Positions 6,685-14,780 are shown, counted from the stretch's first letter. The stretch is DNA of 27,994 nucleotides from JAGOUY01 sp964541725 (GCA_964541725.1 CAZIQG010000004.1:1-27994); one strand, 5' to 3'. Notes: generated from the letters alone by a model not told the origin. Numbers and translations are program-made.

Positions 6685-8106
6685 CTAAATACGCCGAATC
6701 TCCACCAAATTAACCATCCCTGACTGCCCGAGCGGTTCTCCCGCCACCACCACAACCTGATCCCCTTTCTTCACCTTCTCTTGCGCCACTAACTGCGCCA
6801 TCGCCGCTTCAATCAAGGCTGGAACCGTCTTACACGGAGCGATCACGAGCGGAGAAACCGCCCAAGACAAATAGAGCTGACAAGCCACGCGCTCACTCGT
6901 CGTTGCCACAAAAATGGGCACCGGCGGACGTTCACGTGAAACAAAACGAGCGGCCTGACCTGATAAGGAGGCGACCAATACCGCTTTTGCTCCTGAAGAA
7001 GTCGCCAAGGCGCTCGCAATATTCGTCATCGCTTCTTCCTGGCTCCCCGTCGTCCGAACCGGCGTAGACACATCATCATAAACACTTCCCTCTGTCTCAC
7101 GAATCGCCGCCGTCATCGCTTGAACGGCCTCCAGAGGGTATTTTCCCGTCGTGGTTTCTCCAGACAACATCGTGGCATCCGCATGGTCAATCACGGCGTT
7201 CGCAATATCAGAAATCTCGGCTCGCGTTGGACGTGGATTACGAATCATCGAGTCTAACATCTGGGTTGCAACCACGACCGGCTTTGCCGCGCGTAAACAG
7301 GCGGCAATAATCCGTTTTTGCATGACAGGAACCTTTTCAAAGGCCATTTCCACTCCCAAATCTCCACGGGCAACCATAATTCCATCTACTTCGGCAATAA
7401 TCTCATCCAACTGCTCCATCGCTTCCGCTTTCTCAATCTTGGCCATGACACGAATTGGCGGTTCATGCGGCAAACCAAGCTCTTCTTCATACGTATGGAT
7501 CAGTTCCTTCAACTCACGCACATCTTGTGCAGAGCGCACAAAAGAAATCGCCACCCAATCCACCCCTTGCGAGACACCAAACTTCAAATCCTCACGATCC
7601 TTCTCGGTCATGGAGGAGATTTTGAGTTTTGTACTCGGCAAGTTAACCCCTTTACGCGGAAGGAGCGTGCCTCCATGCACGACGCGACAGGTAATATCAC
7701 GATCCTGGACAGATACGACCTCGACTTCTAACAAGCCATCATCCATCAAAATACGCTCACCAGGATGAACACAGCTATGCAAATCCACATAATCTACATG
7801 AATAGAAGAACTCTTCTCGTCCGTCGTAAAAACAACGTCTTTCCCATCTTGCAAGATAACTCCTTCCTTAGGCACATTTTGCACACGAATTTTTGGCCCT
7901 TGGAGATCCTGCAATACTGTAAGCGGCTCGCCCAGCTCTTTCGCCAATCCCCGAATCATCTTGATGTATTGCGCATGCTCCTCGTGTGTCCCATGAGAAA
8001 AATTCAAGCGACACACATTCAACCCTGCCTCAACCAACGATCGCAGCATCTCGGGTGTCCCTGAGGCAGGACCAATCGTCGCCACAATTTTTGTACGTTT
8101 TTGCAT
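6685..8106 (-). CDS. pyk: Pyruvate kinase
   Basis: A 473-residue glycolytic enzyme that makes pyruvate and ATP from phosphoenolpyruvate and ADP in the cytoplasm. Family landmarks in order: KIVATIGPASGTPEML and the CRLNFSHG strand (R33, N35, S37 of the nucleotide site) at the N-terminus, QDLQGPKIR, VMAKIEKAEAM with the catalytic lysine, MVARGDLGVE for the metal and PEP, then ATQMLDSMI and DHADATMLSGETTTGKYP. The C-terminal domain is present and ends in VVVAGEP. The length is that of a complete, type-I-like enzyme. Start at the ATG 8106, which lies five bases after a start predicted from TATAGT boxes. nrdR ends 37 bases upstream, so read-through from ftsZ-nrdR is possible. Confidence 0.97.
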   Translation of the reverse strand: MQKRTKIVATIGPASGTPEMLRSLVEAGLNVCRLNFSHGTHEEHAQYIKMIRGLAKELGEPLTVLQDLQGPKIRVQNVPKEGVILQDGKDVVFTTDEKSSSIHVDYVDLHSCVHPGERILMDDGLLEVEVVSVQDRDITCRVVHGGTLLPRKGVNLPSTKLKISSMTEKDREDLKFGVSQGVDWVAISFVRSAQDVRELKELIHTYEEELGLPHEPPIRVMAKIEKAEAMEQLDEIIAEVDGIMVARGDLGVEMAFEKVPVMQKRIIAACLRAAKPVVVATQMLDSMIRNPRPTRAEISDIANAVIDHADATMLSGETTTGKYPLEAVQAMTAAIRETEGSVYDDVSTPVRTTGSQEEAMTNIASALATSSGAKAVLVASLSGQAARFVSRERPPVPIFVATTSERVACQLYLSWAVSPLVIAPCKTVPALIEAAMAQLVAQEKVKKGDQVVVVAGEPLGQSGMVNLVEIRRI

Positions 8107-8117
8107 AATTATTCTTC

Positions 8118-8128
8118 ACTATACTATA
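8118..8128 (-). promoter_or_regulatory. -10-like boxes before pyk
   Basis: Two overlapping TATAGT hexamers (8118-8123 and 8123-8128 on the minus strand) lie 11 and 16 bases before the pyk ATG. No good -35 match is seen at the usual distance. If the proximal box is used, the leader would be about five bases. Confidence 0.3.
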
Positions 8129-8143
8129 CCGCAGGCAAAATAC

Positions 8144-8626
8144 CTATCCTCTCTTTTGCTTCTTTTTTGTTTTAGGAGTCGTGAGCAAGCGCTTTACCTC
8201 CGCTTCAAAGGTTTCCACATCTTCGAAGGAACGATAGACAGACGCAAACCGAATATAGGCGATCTTATCAAAGCCTTTTAATTCCTGCATCACAATCTCC
8301 CCCACATCTGCACTTCGAATCTCCATGCTCTTACGGCGCTGGATCGCTCGCTCAATAGCATGAATAAGGGTTCGAAAATCCGTCTCGGTATAGGAACGCT
8401 TCTCTAAGGCCTTGCGCAACCCTCGCTCAATATTTTCACGGGCATAGGCCTCACGTCGACCATCACGCTTTACCACCGTTAAATCCAACAACTCCACTTC
8501 TTCTGAAGTAGAAAATCGATACTCACATTGGTCACATTCACGTCTACGTCGGACCGACGTCCCATCTGGCGCCAAACGAGAATCCACCACACGCGTATCA
8601 GGGTGGCTACAGACAGGACAATGCAT
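8144..8626 (-). CDS. nrdR: Transcriptional repressor NrdR
   Basis: A 160-residue regulator of ribonucleotide reductase genes. The N-terminal zinc ribbon has C3, C6, C31 and C34 with the typical RRRREC run. An ATP-cone domain follows (about 49-139, with VVKRDGRREAY and GFDKIAYIRFASVYRSF). In the family, binding of dATP/ATP controls oligomerisation and DNA binding at NrdR boxes. The length and both domains are normal; the tail is lysine-rich (KTKKKQKRG). The gene starts four bases after the ftsZ stop, so the two are almost certainly cotranscribed, linking dNTP supply to division. No ribosome binding site is visible. No ribonucleotide reductase gene is in the window. Confidence 0.97.
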   Translation of the reverse strand: MHCPVCSHPDTRVVDSRLAPDGTSVRRRRECDQCEYRFSTSEEVELLDLTVVKRDGRREAYARENIERGLRKALEKRSYTETDFRTLIHAIERAIQRRKSMEIRSADVGEIVMQELKGFDKIAYIRFASVYRSFEDVETFEAEVKRLLTTPKTKKKQKRG

Positions 8627-8630
8627 ACCA

Positions 8631-10064
8631 CTACATCATCTTTTTGCGAATAAAGGCAGGGATCTCTAAATCCTCCTCCTCATCTCCTCCAGCAGAACCC
8701 ATCGTGGGAGGCGTAGCGGGCTTAGGCATATGCACCGGTGGCTGCTGGGAACGAACAGGAGGGGTATGCATGTAGCTCGGAGGCGTCACGTGCGGTTGAT
8801 GAGCCGCAGGCTGCGCAGACGGCATCATGGGTTGAGAAGGGGCGGGAGGAGCCGTAGGTGGCTCTGGTTGAGGCTGTGGAGCGTAGGCGGGCTGTTGTTG
8901 ATAGTGTTGTTGCGGATGCTGTTGAACCACAGGCGGAGCCAGGGGAGCCGTGTGCTGAGATGGCTGCGACACGACGGGACGACTTGGCGCTTGAAAAGAC
9001 ACGCGCTCAAGCGGCTCAGGAGGAGCCGTATGCATGACGGGTCGTGAAGCAGGGGCTTGTTGCTGTAAAGAACCAGAGCTAAAGGCAATTTTTGGCTTAG
9101 GAGCAGCGGGACGCGTATCAAAACCCGTGGCAATCACGGTTACCTTGATTTCATCCTTCATGCTCTCATCGATAATCGCCCCAAAAATCACACGTGCTTG
9201 CGGATCTGCCGACTGGGTAATCACTTTCGCCGCCTCAGAGACCTCATACATGCCTAAATTTGAACCGCCCGTAATGGTAAATAAAATGCCTTTCGCTCCA
9301 TCAATCGAAACTTCCAAAAGCGGAGAGGCAATAGCCGCCTTAGCTGCATCGGCCGCACGATTATCGCCATGACCATGACCGATACCCATGAGCGCCGAAC
9401 CACGGTTCGACATAATCGAACGCACGTCAGCAAAGTCGACATTGATAAGGCCGGGCACCGTAATCAGCTCAGAGATCCCTTGCACACCTTGACGTAAAAC
9501 ATCATCCACCATTTCAAACGCATCTACTAAAGAGGTTTTGCGGTCAATGATTTGTAAAATGCGGTCATTTGGAATCGTAATAATCGTATCAACATGAGCG
9601 GCTAACTTTTCATAGGCAGCATCAGCAATCGCTTTACGCTGCGCACCTTCAAATCCAAACGGCCGAGTCACGACCGCGACCGTTAACGCTCCCAAATCCT
9701 TGGCAATACTTGCAATAAACGGAGAAGCCCCTGAACCCGTTCCACCACCAAGTCCACAAGTAATAAACACCATGTCCGCCCCTTTGAGCATTTCGCGGAT
9801 TTCATTCTGCGCCTCTTCCGCCGCTTTCAAGCCCATCTCTGGATCCATCCCCGCTCCAAGCCCACGGGTACTTGCCTTCCCAATATGTAGCTTGTGTTGA
9901 GCCTGCGAATAATGCAATGCCTGCACATCCGTATTCATGGCAATAAATTCCACGCCACGAATCTTGGACGCAATCATGCGGTTCGTTGAGGAACCGCCCG
10001 ATCCTCCCACGCCAATGACCTTAATCTTGGCAAAGGTTTCGATGTCAGGCTTGATCTCCGCCAT
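8631..10064 (-). CDS. ftsZ: Cell division protein FtsZ with long Gln/Pro-rich linker
   Basis: The tubulin-like GTPase that builds the division ring at mid-cell. The signature GGGTGSG is at residues 106-112 and the T7 loop (NVDFADV) at 208-214, which supplies catalysis to the next subunit. The N-terminal glycine loop reads GVGGSGGSSTNRM, a variant of the usual GVGGAGGNAVNRM. After residue about 330 comes a linker rich in Gln, Pro, His and Ala, then the acidic run and the conserved C-terminal peptide IPAFIRKK, which binds FtsA and other partners. At 477 residues it is longer than typical because of this linker. Start ATG at 10064, about 29 bases after a predicted transcription start, with no ribosome binding site. 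nrdR follows after four bases, ftsA precedes. Confidence 0.98.
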   Translation of the reverse strand: MAEIKPDIETFAKIKVIGVGGSGGSSTNRMIASKIRGVEFIAMNTDVQALHYSQAQHKLHIGKASTRGLGAGMDPEMGLKAAEEAQNEIREMLKGADMVFITCGLGGGTGSGASPFIASIAKDLGALTVAVVTRPFGFEGAQRKAIADAAYEKLAAHVDTIITIPNDRILQIIDRKTSLVDAFEMVDDVLRQGVQGISELITVPGLINVDFADVRSIMSNRGSALMGIGHGHGDNRAADAAKAAIASPLLEVSIDGAKGILFTITGGSNLGMYEVSEAAKVITQSADPQARVIFGAIIDESMKDEIKVTVIATGFDTRPAAPKPKIAFSSGSLQQQAPASRPVMHTAPPEPLERVSFQAPSRPVVSQPSQHTAPLAPPVVQQHPQQHYQQQPAYAPQPQPEPPTAPPAPSQPMMPSAQPAAHQPHVTPPSYMHTPPVRSQQPPVHMPKPATPPTMGSAGGDEEEDLEIPAFIRKKMM

Positions 10065-10099
10065 ATATCAGGAAAAATAAAGGAAAACTGAACAAAAAA

Positions 10100-10128
10100 T
10101 GTATACGTTACAGACTCTTATCAAACAA
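10100..10128 (-). promoter_or_regulatory. Candidate ftsZ promoter
   Basis: On the minus strand TTGTTT (10123-10128) and TATACA (10100-10105) are separated by 17 bases, an acceptable -35/-10 pair. It lies just downstream of a hairpin, in the 127-base gap between ftsA and ftsZ, and would give ftsZ its own transcript with a leader of about 29 bases. Confidence 0.4.
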
Positions 10129-10147
10129 AGGATGACAGCTCATCCTT
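10128..10147 (-). terminator. Hairpin between ftsA and ftsZ (terminator or attenuator)
   Basis: A perfect eight-base stem (10128-10135 with 10140-10147) with a four-base loop lies 44 bases after the ftsA stop. The following tract has only scattered T (TGTTTG), so full termination is doubtful. It could lower read-through from ftsA into ftsZ or protect the 3' end. Confidence 0.45.
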
Positions 10148-10191
10148 GCCCTCCCACCATACTGAGCGAACCGCAGGAGGTCAAGAAAAGA

Positions 10192-11463
10192 TCAAGGGAG
10201 AAACGACTTAAAAATCTTCTTGAGAGGAGAGCTTAACTTTTTAAACATATCCCCACCCTTAGCCGCCACGCCCCCAAACCCCCTTCCACCCAGACGAGGC
10301 TCACGCTCTCCTTCAAATCCCCACAGAACAAGGCCGACAGCTGTCGAAAAGGCAGGGTCTTGGATGACATCGACGACCTGGCTTTGCACTTGAGAGGCCG
10401 CAGCTAAACTCGCGGGCAAACGAAGGGTGCGCTTGGCAACCTCTACCATCCCACGTAATTTGACTCCACCGCCCGTCAACAAAGCTCCAGCAGGCAACAT
10501 TCCGCTGCGTTGGATTTTTTTAAGTTCTTTTTCTACCCGTTCAAATAGCTCTTCCACACGTGCTTGCGCTACGTCAGACACGAAGCGCGAACCGACAATC
10601 TCGCTCTGTGGAGCCCCAAACTCTTGCAGATCAATCATTTCATGCTTGAGAACCTCTTCCGCATTCGCAGAAACGACCGTGCGCTTAATCTGCTCTGCAA
10701 CTTCAAGCGAAGTCCGCAAGCCAATCGCGATATCGGAAGTGATATGGTCAGCCCCAATCGGGATAACCGCGGCATGGATAAGTTCCCCTTCTTCATACAC
10801 CGCGACCGATGTGGTAGAAGCACCCACATTAACCACAACAACACCCACATCCTTTTGGCGAGAGCTAGCCACTGCCTGAGCTGAAGCTAACGGATTAAAA
10901 ACCAGCTCATTGATATCATTCCCGGTACGAAAGACCGCTTTTGTACAATTACGCACATTTGCTGCTTGCCCCTGTACAATTTGGGCATCAACTTCTAAAC
11001 GGATCCCCTGCATCCCAATCGGATCCTTGACGGCTTGCTGCCCATCAATACTAAAACGTCGTGGCAAAATATGAAGGATCTCAAAGTTTGCGGGATTAAC
11101 CACGGAACGAGCGGATTCAAGCACGCGTTGCACGTCTTCTTCACGGATCTCGCTTTCTGGACGCGAAACACCCACGACCCCCTTCGCTAATTGCACCTGA
11201 ATCAAAGGTCCACCCAATCCAACATAGGCTTCTGTAACCGGTAATCCAATTTGACGCTCGGCCTGCTCTAAACATGCCGAAATAGAACTCACCGCTTCTT
11301 CAAGTGAGTTTACCGAGCCCTTGGAAATTCCTTGCGATGGAACCTCAACGGCTCCAAGCATTGTTAATACCTCGCGTTTATCTGCTCCGACCGTAACCTG
11401 GCCAGCCACAAGTCGGATAGATGAACTCCCGAGGTCAATGCCGGCGATGAGATGTTCTTTCAT
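10192..11463 (-). CDS. ftsA: Cell division protein FtsA
   Basis: The actin-like ATPase that tethers FtsZ filaments to the membrane. Visible features are the phosphate-1 motif GIDLGSSSIRLVAG at the N-terminus, the SHS2/1C region after about residue 85 (EAYVGLGGPLIQV), VVVVNVGASTTSVAVYEEGEL (phosphate 2), and ALLTGGGVKLRGM (adenosine motif). The protein ends in a basic amphipathic stretch (FKKLSSPLKKIFKSFLP), the expected membrane-binding helix. At 423 residues it is the usual size. The ATG overlaps the stop of the dgkA-type gene as ATGA, so translation is probably coupled. ftsZ follows after a 127-base gap with a hairpin and a candidate promoter. Confidence 0.97.
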   Translation of the reverse strand: MKEHLIAGIDLGSSSIRLVAGQVTVGADKREVLTMLGAVEVPSQGISKGSVNSLEEAVSSISACLEQAERQIGLPVTEAYVGLGGPLIQVQLAKGVVGVSRPESEIREEDVQRVLESARSVVNPANFEILHILPRRFSIDGQQAVKDPIGMQGIRLEVDAQIVQGQAANVRNCTKAVFRTGNDINELVFNPLASAQAVASSRQKDVGVVVVNVGASTTSVAVYEEGELIHAAVIPIGADHITSDIAIGLRTSLEVAEQIKRTVVSANAEEVLKHEMIDLQEFGAPQSEIVGSRFVSDVAQARVEELFERVEKELKKIQRSGMLPAGALLTGGGVKLRGMVEVAKRTLRLPASLAAASQVQSQVVDVIQDPAFSTAVGLVLWGFEGEREPRLGGRGFGGVAAKGGDMFKKLSSPLKKIFKSFLP

Positions 11464-11828
11464 ACAGCGCGCAAGGCAAGGAAAATGGAAGGCAAAAAAA
11501 TCATGAGTCCTATGAGGACCGCAAAGAACGATGACATGAGAACCGCAGCCGCCATGAGGTCTTTAATATCGCGCGCACTCTCATGAAGCTGAGGCTTCAC
11601 AAGATCTACCAGACGTTCCATGGAACTGTTCACCAATTCTAGCACGAGCACGATCATCACCACAAACCAGACCACGATCCTTTGCCAAGGGAGGATCGGA
11701 AGCGCGAAAGAGGCCGAAACGGCCAGCAATCCTGCAGCGACTTGGAAACGAAAATTCCGTTCCGAGGCAAAACACGTGCGCAGTCCACGGAGCGCATGCG
11801 CAAAACTTCGGGGCAGGAACATAGACAT
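11460..11828 (-). CDS. DgkA/UdpK-type lipid kinase
   Basis: A 122-residue integral membrane kinase of the diacylglycerol/undecaprenol kinase family. The N-terminal amphipathic part (RSFAHALRGLRTCFASERNFRFQ) carries the conserved ERNFR.Q. The catalytic segment reads ELVNSSMERLVDLVKPQLHESARDIKDLMAAAV, close to the family EllNTaiE...H..AK..KD..A.AV pattern. Three hydrophobic helices are present. In Gram-positive-like bacteria this family phosphorylates undecaprenol for wall synthesis, which would pair with UppP in this window; diacylglycerol as substrate is also possible. The ATG at 11828 is chosen; a TTG at 11843 and an ATG at 11822 are alternatives. It follows ybeY by 36 bases and overlaps ftsA by four. 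Confidence 0.9.
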   Translation of the reverse strand: MSMFLPRSFAHALRGLRTCFASERNFRFQVAAGLLAVSASFALPILPWQRIVVWFVVMIVLVLELVNSSMERLVDLVKPQLHESARDIKDLMAAAVLMSSFFAVLIGLMIFLPSIFLALRAV

Positions 11829-11864
11829 AGGCAAACTTGTCAAGAAGAAGAAAGCAGTGAGAAA

Positions 11865-12341
11865 TCAAGCACTTTTACTAACGGTACGCGAGGTTCGCTC
11901 CAGAATCCGTTCCAATATCCGTTCCTGAAAACCAAACATATCTGCCTCTTCCTCAACCGTCACATGATCATACCCTTGTAAATGAAGGATCCCGTGCACG
12001 AGCAAGCGCAGAAGCTCTTCACGCGCATCAATCCCCCGTCGCTGCGCTTCACGACGAGCATAGACAGCGCATAAAAAAATATCTCCCAAATCCGTTGATA
12101 AAGATTTAGGCGTAGACAGACGAACCTCTTCTGCCGTAGCAAATGAGAGCACATCCGTAGGGCGATCCTTTCCTCGCTGAACCCGATTGATGTCTTGCAT
12201 GCGCTTCTCAGACACGAAGGTTAAAGACACCGTACTCGACACAGGCATCTTAATCGCCTTAAAAACAACCTCAGCAAGAGCCTCAAGATCCGATCCCATC
12301 AACGAACTCGGCAAAGAAGAAATGACCTCAAAAGACAACAT
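11865..12341 (-). CDS. ybeY: Endoribonuclease YbeY (rRNA maturation)
   Basis: A 158-residue metal-dependent RNase of the UPF0054 family, needed for 16S rRNA 3' end maturation and ribosome quality control. The zinc-binding motif HGILHLQGYDH is at about residues 116-126, and NRVQRGKDRPTDVLSFA upstream is the second conserved block. The length is typical. The ATG at 12341 starts two bases past the stop of the upstream surface-protein gene; a TTG at 12347 would overlap that stop by four bases. dgkA and ftsA follow, a ybeY-dgkA order also known from Firmicutes. The C-terminus has a duplicated ILER run and a basic tail. Confidence 0.96.
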   Translation of the reverse strand: MLSFEVISSLPSSLMGSDLEALAEVVFKAIKMPVSSTVSLTFVSEKRMQDINRVQRGKDRPTDVLSFATAEEVRLSTPKSLSTDLGDIFLCAVYARREAQRRGIDAREELLRLLVHGILHLQGYDHVTVEEEADMFGFQERILERILERTSRTVSKSA

Positions 12342-12343
12342 AA

Positions 12344-13792
12344 TCAAAGACGAGTAGAAGAAACAGCGGTAGAAGAAGATGTTGCGGAGGAAACAGGGGG
12401 AACAGCAGAAGTCGAGGAAGGACTCTCGACCAGCGGCACAGAAGCAGAGGAGGACGCGCTAGACAGAGGCAAAATAGACGCAGCAGAACTCGCTAACGGC
12501 GCGGCTGCAGCCCCCGTCGTCAAAGAACCGGGGCCAGTAGCCGCCTCGGAAGGAGCCGCCACGATAGGCACTCCCACCAACCTCAAGGAATTAAGCATCA
12601 TCTCGAAGGTCGTACGGTAATTGATAAATACCTCTCCCCCCAAGATATACTTAACCGTAAACACCTTGTTCCCCCAAGCAAACAAAGCCTCCAATCTATC
12701 TGGAGCGATCACCCCTTGCAGACCACCCTTCGTCACAAACGGACGTACAGAAGAAGCGCTTTCACCCGACACACGTGCGGCATACCAATCCGGTAAGGAT
12801 GCACCTGTCGCATTATTCTCAATCTTAAGAAACATCGTCTCTCCTCGACCCGTCGTCACCGTTGCTTGCGAACCATCGGGAATATCTAACCCAATAATCC
12901 AAGAGGAAGGGACGAGAACAGACCAACCAGCCGGAGCCGAAAACAATTTGACTAAGCCAGAATCCAATAAACGCACCGGTGACCTTGCCGCAGGATTGTA
13001 AAGATGAAAGACCTCATTCCCATCTAAAAATCCATCCAGGTCTGCATCCGGACTACGTGCATCCGTCCCATAGAGGGGTTCCTCGACATCAGTAAGCCCA
13101 TCTGAATCAGAATCAAGTCCTCCAGAGGGAAGGGTGGGTGCGACAGGCGCAGGCGGCGGCAAAGGAAGTGGATCAGGGACACGTACCGTCACCTCATTTG
13201 AAGGAGAAGATTCTCCTCCTTCTCCAAAGGCAATCACACGATAGGTATACGCACGCGAAGGTTGTGCGGATACGTCTAAAAAAGCCGTGCTCCCCGCCGG
13301 TAAAACCGTAAGCGGCGCATAGCTTCCATTATCTTGACGCTCAATCCGCACCCCGGCGACCGCTCCGCCACCATCAGCCCACATTAAACTAACTGCCAAC
13401 CCAGACGACGTTGCGGAAAGATTACTAGGGGCAGACGGGGCAGGCGCAACCACAACAGGAGCGGGAGTAGGAGCTTGTGCCGAAAATAGCAAATCCCTAT
13501 TCACATACACGAACACCCCAGACACGATCAAAACCACGACTCCAACCAAAACCAAGTAAGGCCAAATCGGCTTACGCTCTGCAGGTTTCACCATCGCCTG
13601 AGGGGGAATCGGTTTGGGAGCAGGCGGAGGGGGTAAAGGTGCCTCTCGTTCCGCCTGCGTTTTTCCGTCCATTCCCAAGGCAACTCCGTAAAACTTTTCA
13701 GGAATAGTGACAATCTCCACGCGACGATTTGCAAAAGCACCCGGTGTTGCCGCCGAAGAGGAAGAAGGAGCAGGCGTTGGCGAAAAAGCCAT
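12344..13792 (-). CDS. Membrane-anchored surface protein: fibronectin III-like, TSP3 repeats, Ser-rich tail
   Basis: A 482-residue single-pass protein. Residues 1-76 are cytoplasmic, proline-rich, with a stretch RRVEIVTIPEKFYGVALG. A membrane helix lies at about 77-97. Outside follow a Pro/Ala stalk, a fibronectin type III-like domain (about 119-206, SAPSNLSAT... to SSPSNEVTVRV) and two TSP3-type calcium repeats (DSDSDGLTDVEE and DADLDGFLDGNE, 227-260). Next comes a globular part (about 280-405) that faintly recalls PsbP-like lipoprotein domains. The tail from 412 is rich in Ser, Ala, Val and Pro. It belongs with the two TSP3 proteins upstream but lacks their C-terminal cysteines. No enzyme motif is visible; a calcium-stabilised surface role is inferred. 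The ATG lies six bases after a TATTAT box. ybeY starts two bases after the stop. Confidence 0.85.
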   Translation of the reverse strand: MAFSPTPAPSSSSAATPGAFANRRVEIVTIPEKFYGVALGMDGKTQAEREAPLPPPPAPKPIPPQAMVKPAERKPIWPYLVLVGVVVLIVSGVFVYVNRDLLFSAQAPTPAPVVVAPAPSAPSNLSATSSGLAVSLMWADGGGAVAGVRIERQDNGSYAPLTVLPAGSTAFLDVSAQPSRAYTYRVIAFGEGGESSPSNEVTVRVPDPLPLPPPAPVAPTLPSGGLDSDSDGLTDVEEPLYGTDARSPDADLDGFLDGNEVFHLYNPAARSPVRLLDSGLVKLFSAPAGWSVLVPSSWIIGLDIPDGSQATVTTGRGETMFLKIENNATGASLPDWYAARVSGESASSVRPFVTKGGLQGVIAPDRLEALFAWGNKVFTVKYILGGEVFINYRTTFEMMLNSLRLVGVPIVAAPSEAATGPGSLTTGAAAAPLASSAASILPLSSASSSASVPLVESPSSTSAVPPVSSATSSSTAVSSTRL

Positions 13793-13798
13793 AGTAGA

Positions 13799-13804
13799 AT
13801 AATA
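13799..13804 (-). promoter_or_regulatory. -10-like box directly before the 12344-13792 gene
   Basis: TATTAT on the minus strand matches the -10 consensus at five of six positions and ends six bases before the ATG, so transcription would begin at or next to the start codon. No matching -35 box is seen at 16-18 bases, so an activator may be needed, or the match is by chance in this AT-rich gap. Confidence 0.3.
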
Positions 13805-13833
13805 TCTCCCAACCCGTAAAATATCTCTCGTTC

Positions 13834-13866
13834 TAATTTTGAGTTTTGATGTTTAATTTTTGAGTT
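13834..13866. repeat. Tandem direct repeat in the gap between two TSP3 genes
   Basis: TAATTTTGAGTT (13834-13845) and TAATTTTTGAGTT (13854-13866) begin 20 bases apart, about two helical turns. A second pair, AATATCTC at 13801-13808 and 13820-13827, lies 19 bases apart in the same 79-base gap. Regularly spaced direct repeats on one DNA face are a common layout for activator or repressor sites. Confidence 0.35.
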
Positions 13867-13871
13867 CACTC

Positions 13872-14753
13872 TTAAACTGAACAATCTGGCTTTGCGCACT
13901 TATCAGATCCGCGTGGATTATAGCCATTCTGGACTTCTTTTCCATCAAGAAAACTATCCTTATCTGTGTCACGGTCAAGCGGGTTCGTTCCATATTTCAA
14001 GACTTCATCCCCATCAGATAACTCATCTACATCAGTATCACGGTTGCGAGGGTCAGTACCTAATTCCAGTTCACGTGAATCAGCTAACCCATCCTCATCC
14101 GCATCAACCGCGACCACTGTATTCACTGGCTGCTGAGGAAGAGGGATAACTTGCTCAGGCGCAGGAATATTCGTACCCACAGGAGGAGTCACAACAGGAG
14201 TTGGGAGCGGAGCAGGTACATCATTTGATCCTTGTGGGGGCAAGGTAGGATCAGACACAACCGTCGGAGCAGGATCTGACACGAGCGGCGCCACAACCGT
14301 CGGAGGAGGGGTTGTTGGCTGTACAACAGCTGGAGCCATGGGCTGTGGCACATTTGCGGCACGCTGAGCCGCCGGACGCCGGATCGCAAACTCCCAAAAC
14401 AAGAACCCTAGCCCGCCAAGCACGACCACGACCCCAACAAATAAAAGAATATACTTGGGAGCGGAAGAAGAACTCCGTTGTGGCAACTCCCCAAGCGCCA
14501 TGGGACGCACAGGCTGTTTTGGTGACTGATCCAACCCCGAAAACATGTCATCCGCTGCACGAGGAGCAGTAGGTACAGAGGAGACAGAAAGCGGGCGCTC
14601 CACAGCGGGAGATGGAGCAGACGCAGCGGAGGAACGAGAGGCTGCGGGCACAGCAGGAGGCGTTGCCGGAGCATCCGCGCTAAAGCGTGCCAACTCAGCT
14701 TCTAATTCTTCGTCACTCACCTCGAAAGGGACATTGGGGGGAGGGGTAGGCAT
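13872..14753 (-). CDS. Single-pass membrane protein with three TSP3 calcium repeats and Cys tail
   Basis: A 293-residue protein. The cytoplasmic part is acidic and proline/alanine/serine-rich (starting MPTPPPNVPFEVSDEELEAE), followed by one membrane helix at about 101-122. Outside, a proline/valine-rich stalk (about 130-210) leads to three calcium repeats of the DxDxDxxxDxxE type (DADEDGLADSRE, DTDVDELSDGDE, DTDKDSFLDGKE). The end is NGYNPRGSDKCAKPDCSV. TSP3 repeats bind calcium and form rigid wires in known proteins. The sequence layout, stalk and terminal Cys pair match the next protein upstream (192 residues), so the two are paralogues. Start ATG 14753; the frame is open five codons further to a TTG. 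It lies 27 bases after the upstream gene and 79 before the downstream one. Function unknown. Confidence 0.85.
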   Translation of the reverse strand: MPTPPPNVPFEVSDEELEAELARFSADAPATPPAVPAASRSSAASAPSPAVERPLSVSSVPTAPRAADDMFSGLDQSPKQPVRPMALGELPQRSSSSAPKYILLFVGVVVVLGGLGFLFWEFAIRRPAAQRAANVPQPMAPAVVQPTTPPPTVVAPLVSDPAPTVVSDPTLPPQGSNDVPAPLPTPVVTPPVGTNIPAPEQVIPLPQQPVNTVVAVDADEDGLADSRELELGTDPRNRDTDVDELSDGDEVLKYGTNPLDRDTDKDSFLDGKEVQNGYNPRGSDKCAKPDCSV

Positions 14754-14780
14754 AAGCAATAGAGTCAAAGCGTCATGAGA

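Noticed and set aside
8730..9133. Long open frames on both strands opposite the ftsZ C-terminal linker, encoding Arg-, Leu- or Ser-rich peptides
   Set aside because: They are shadows of the low-complexity, GC-rich Gln/Pro codons of ftsZ; no start signal, domain or codon pattern supports them.
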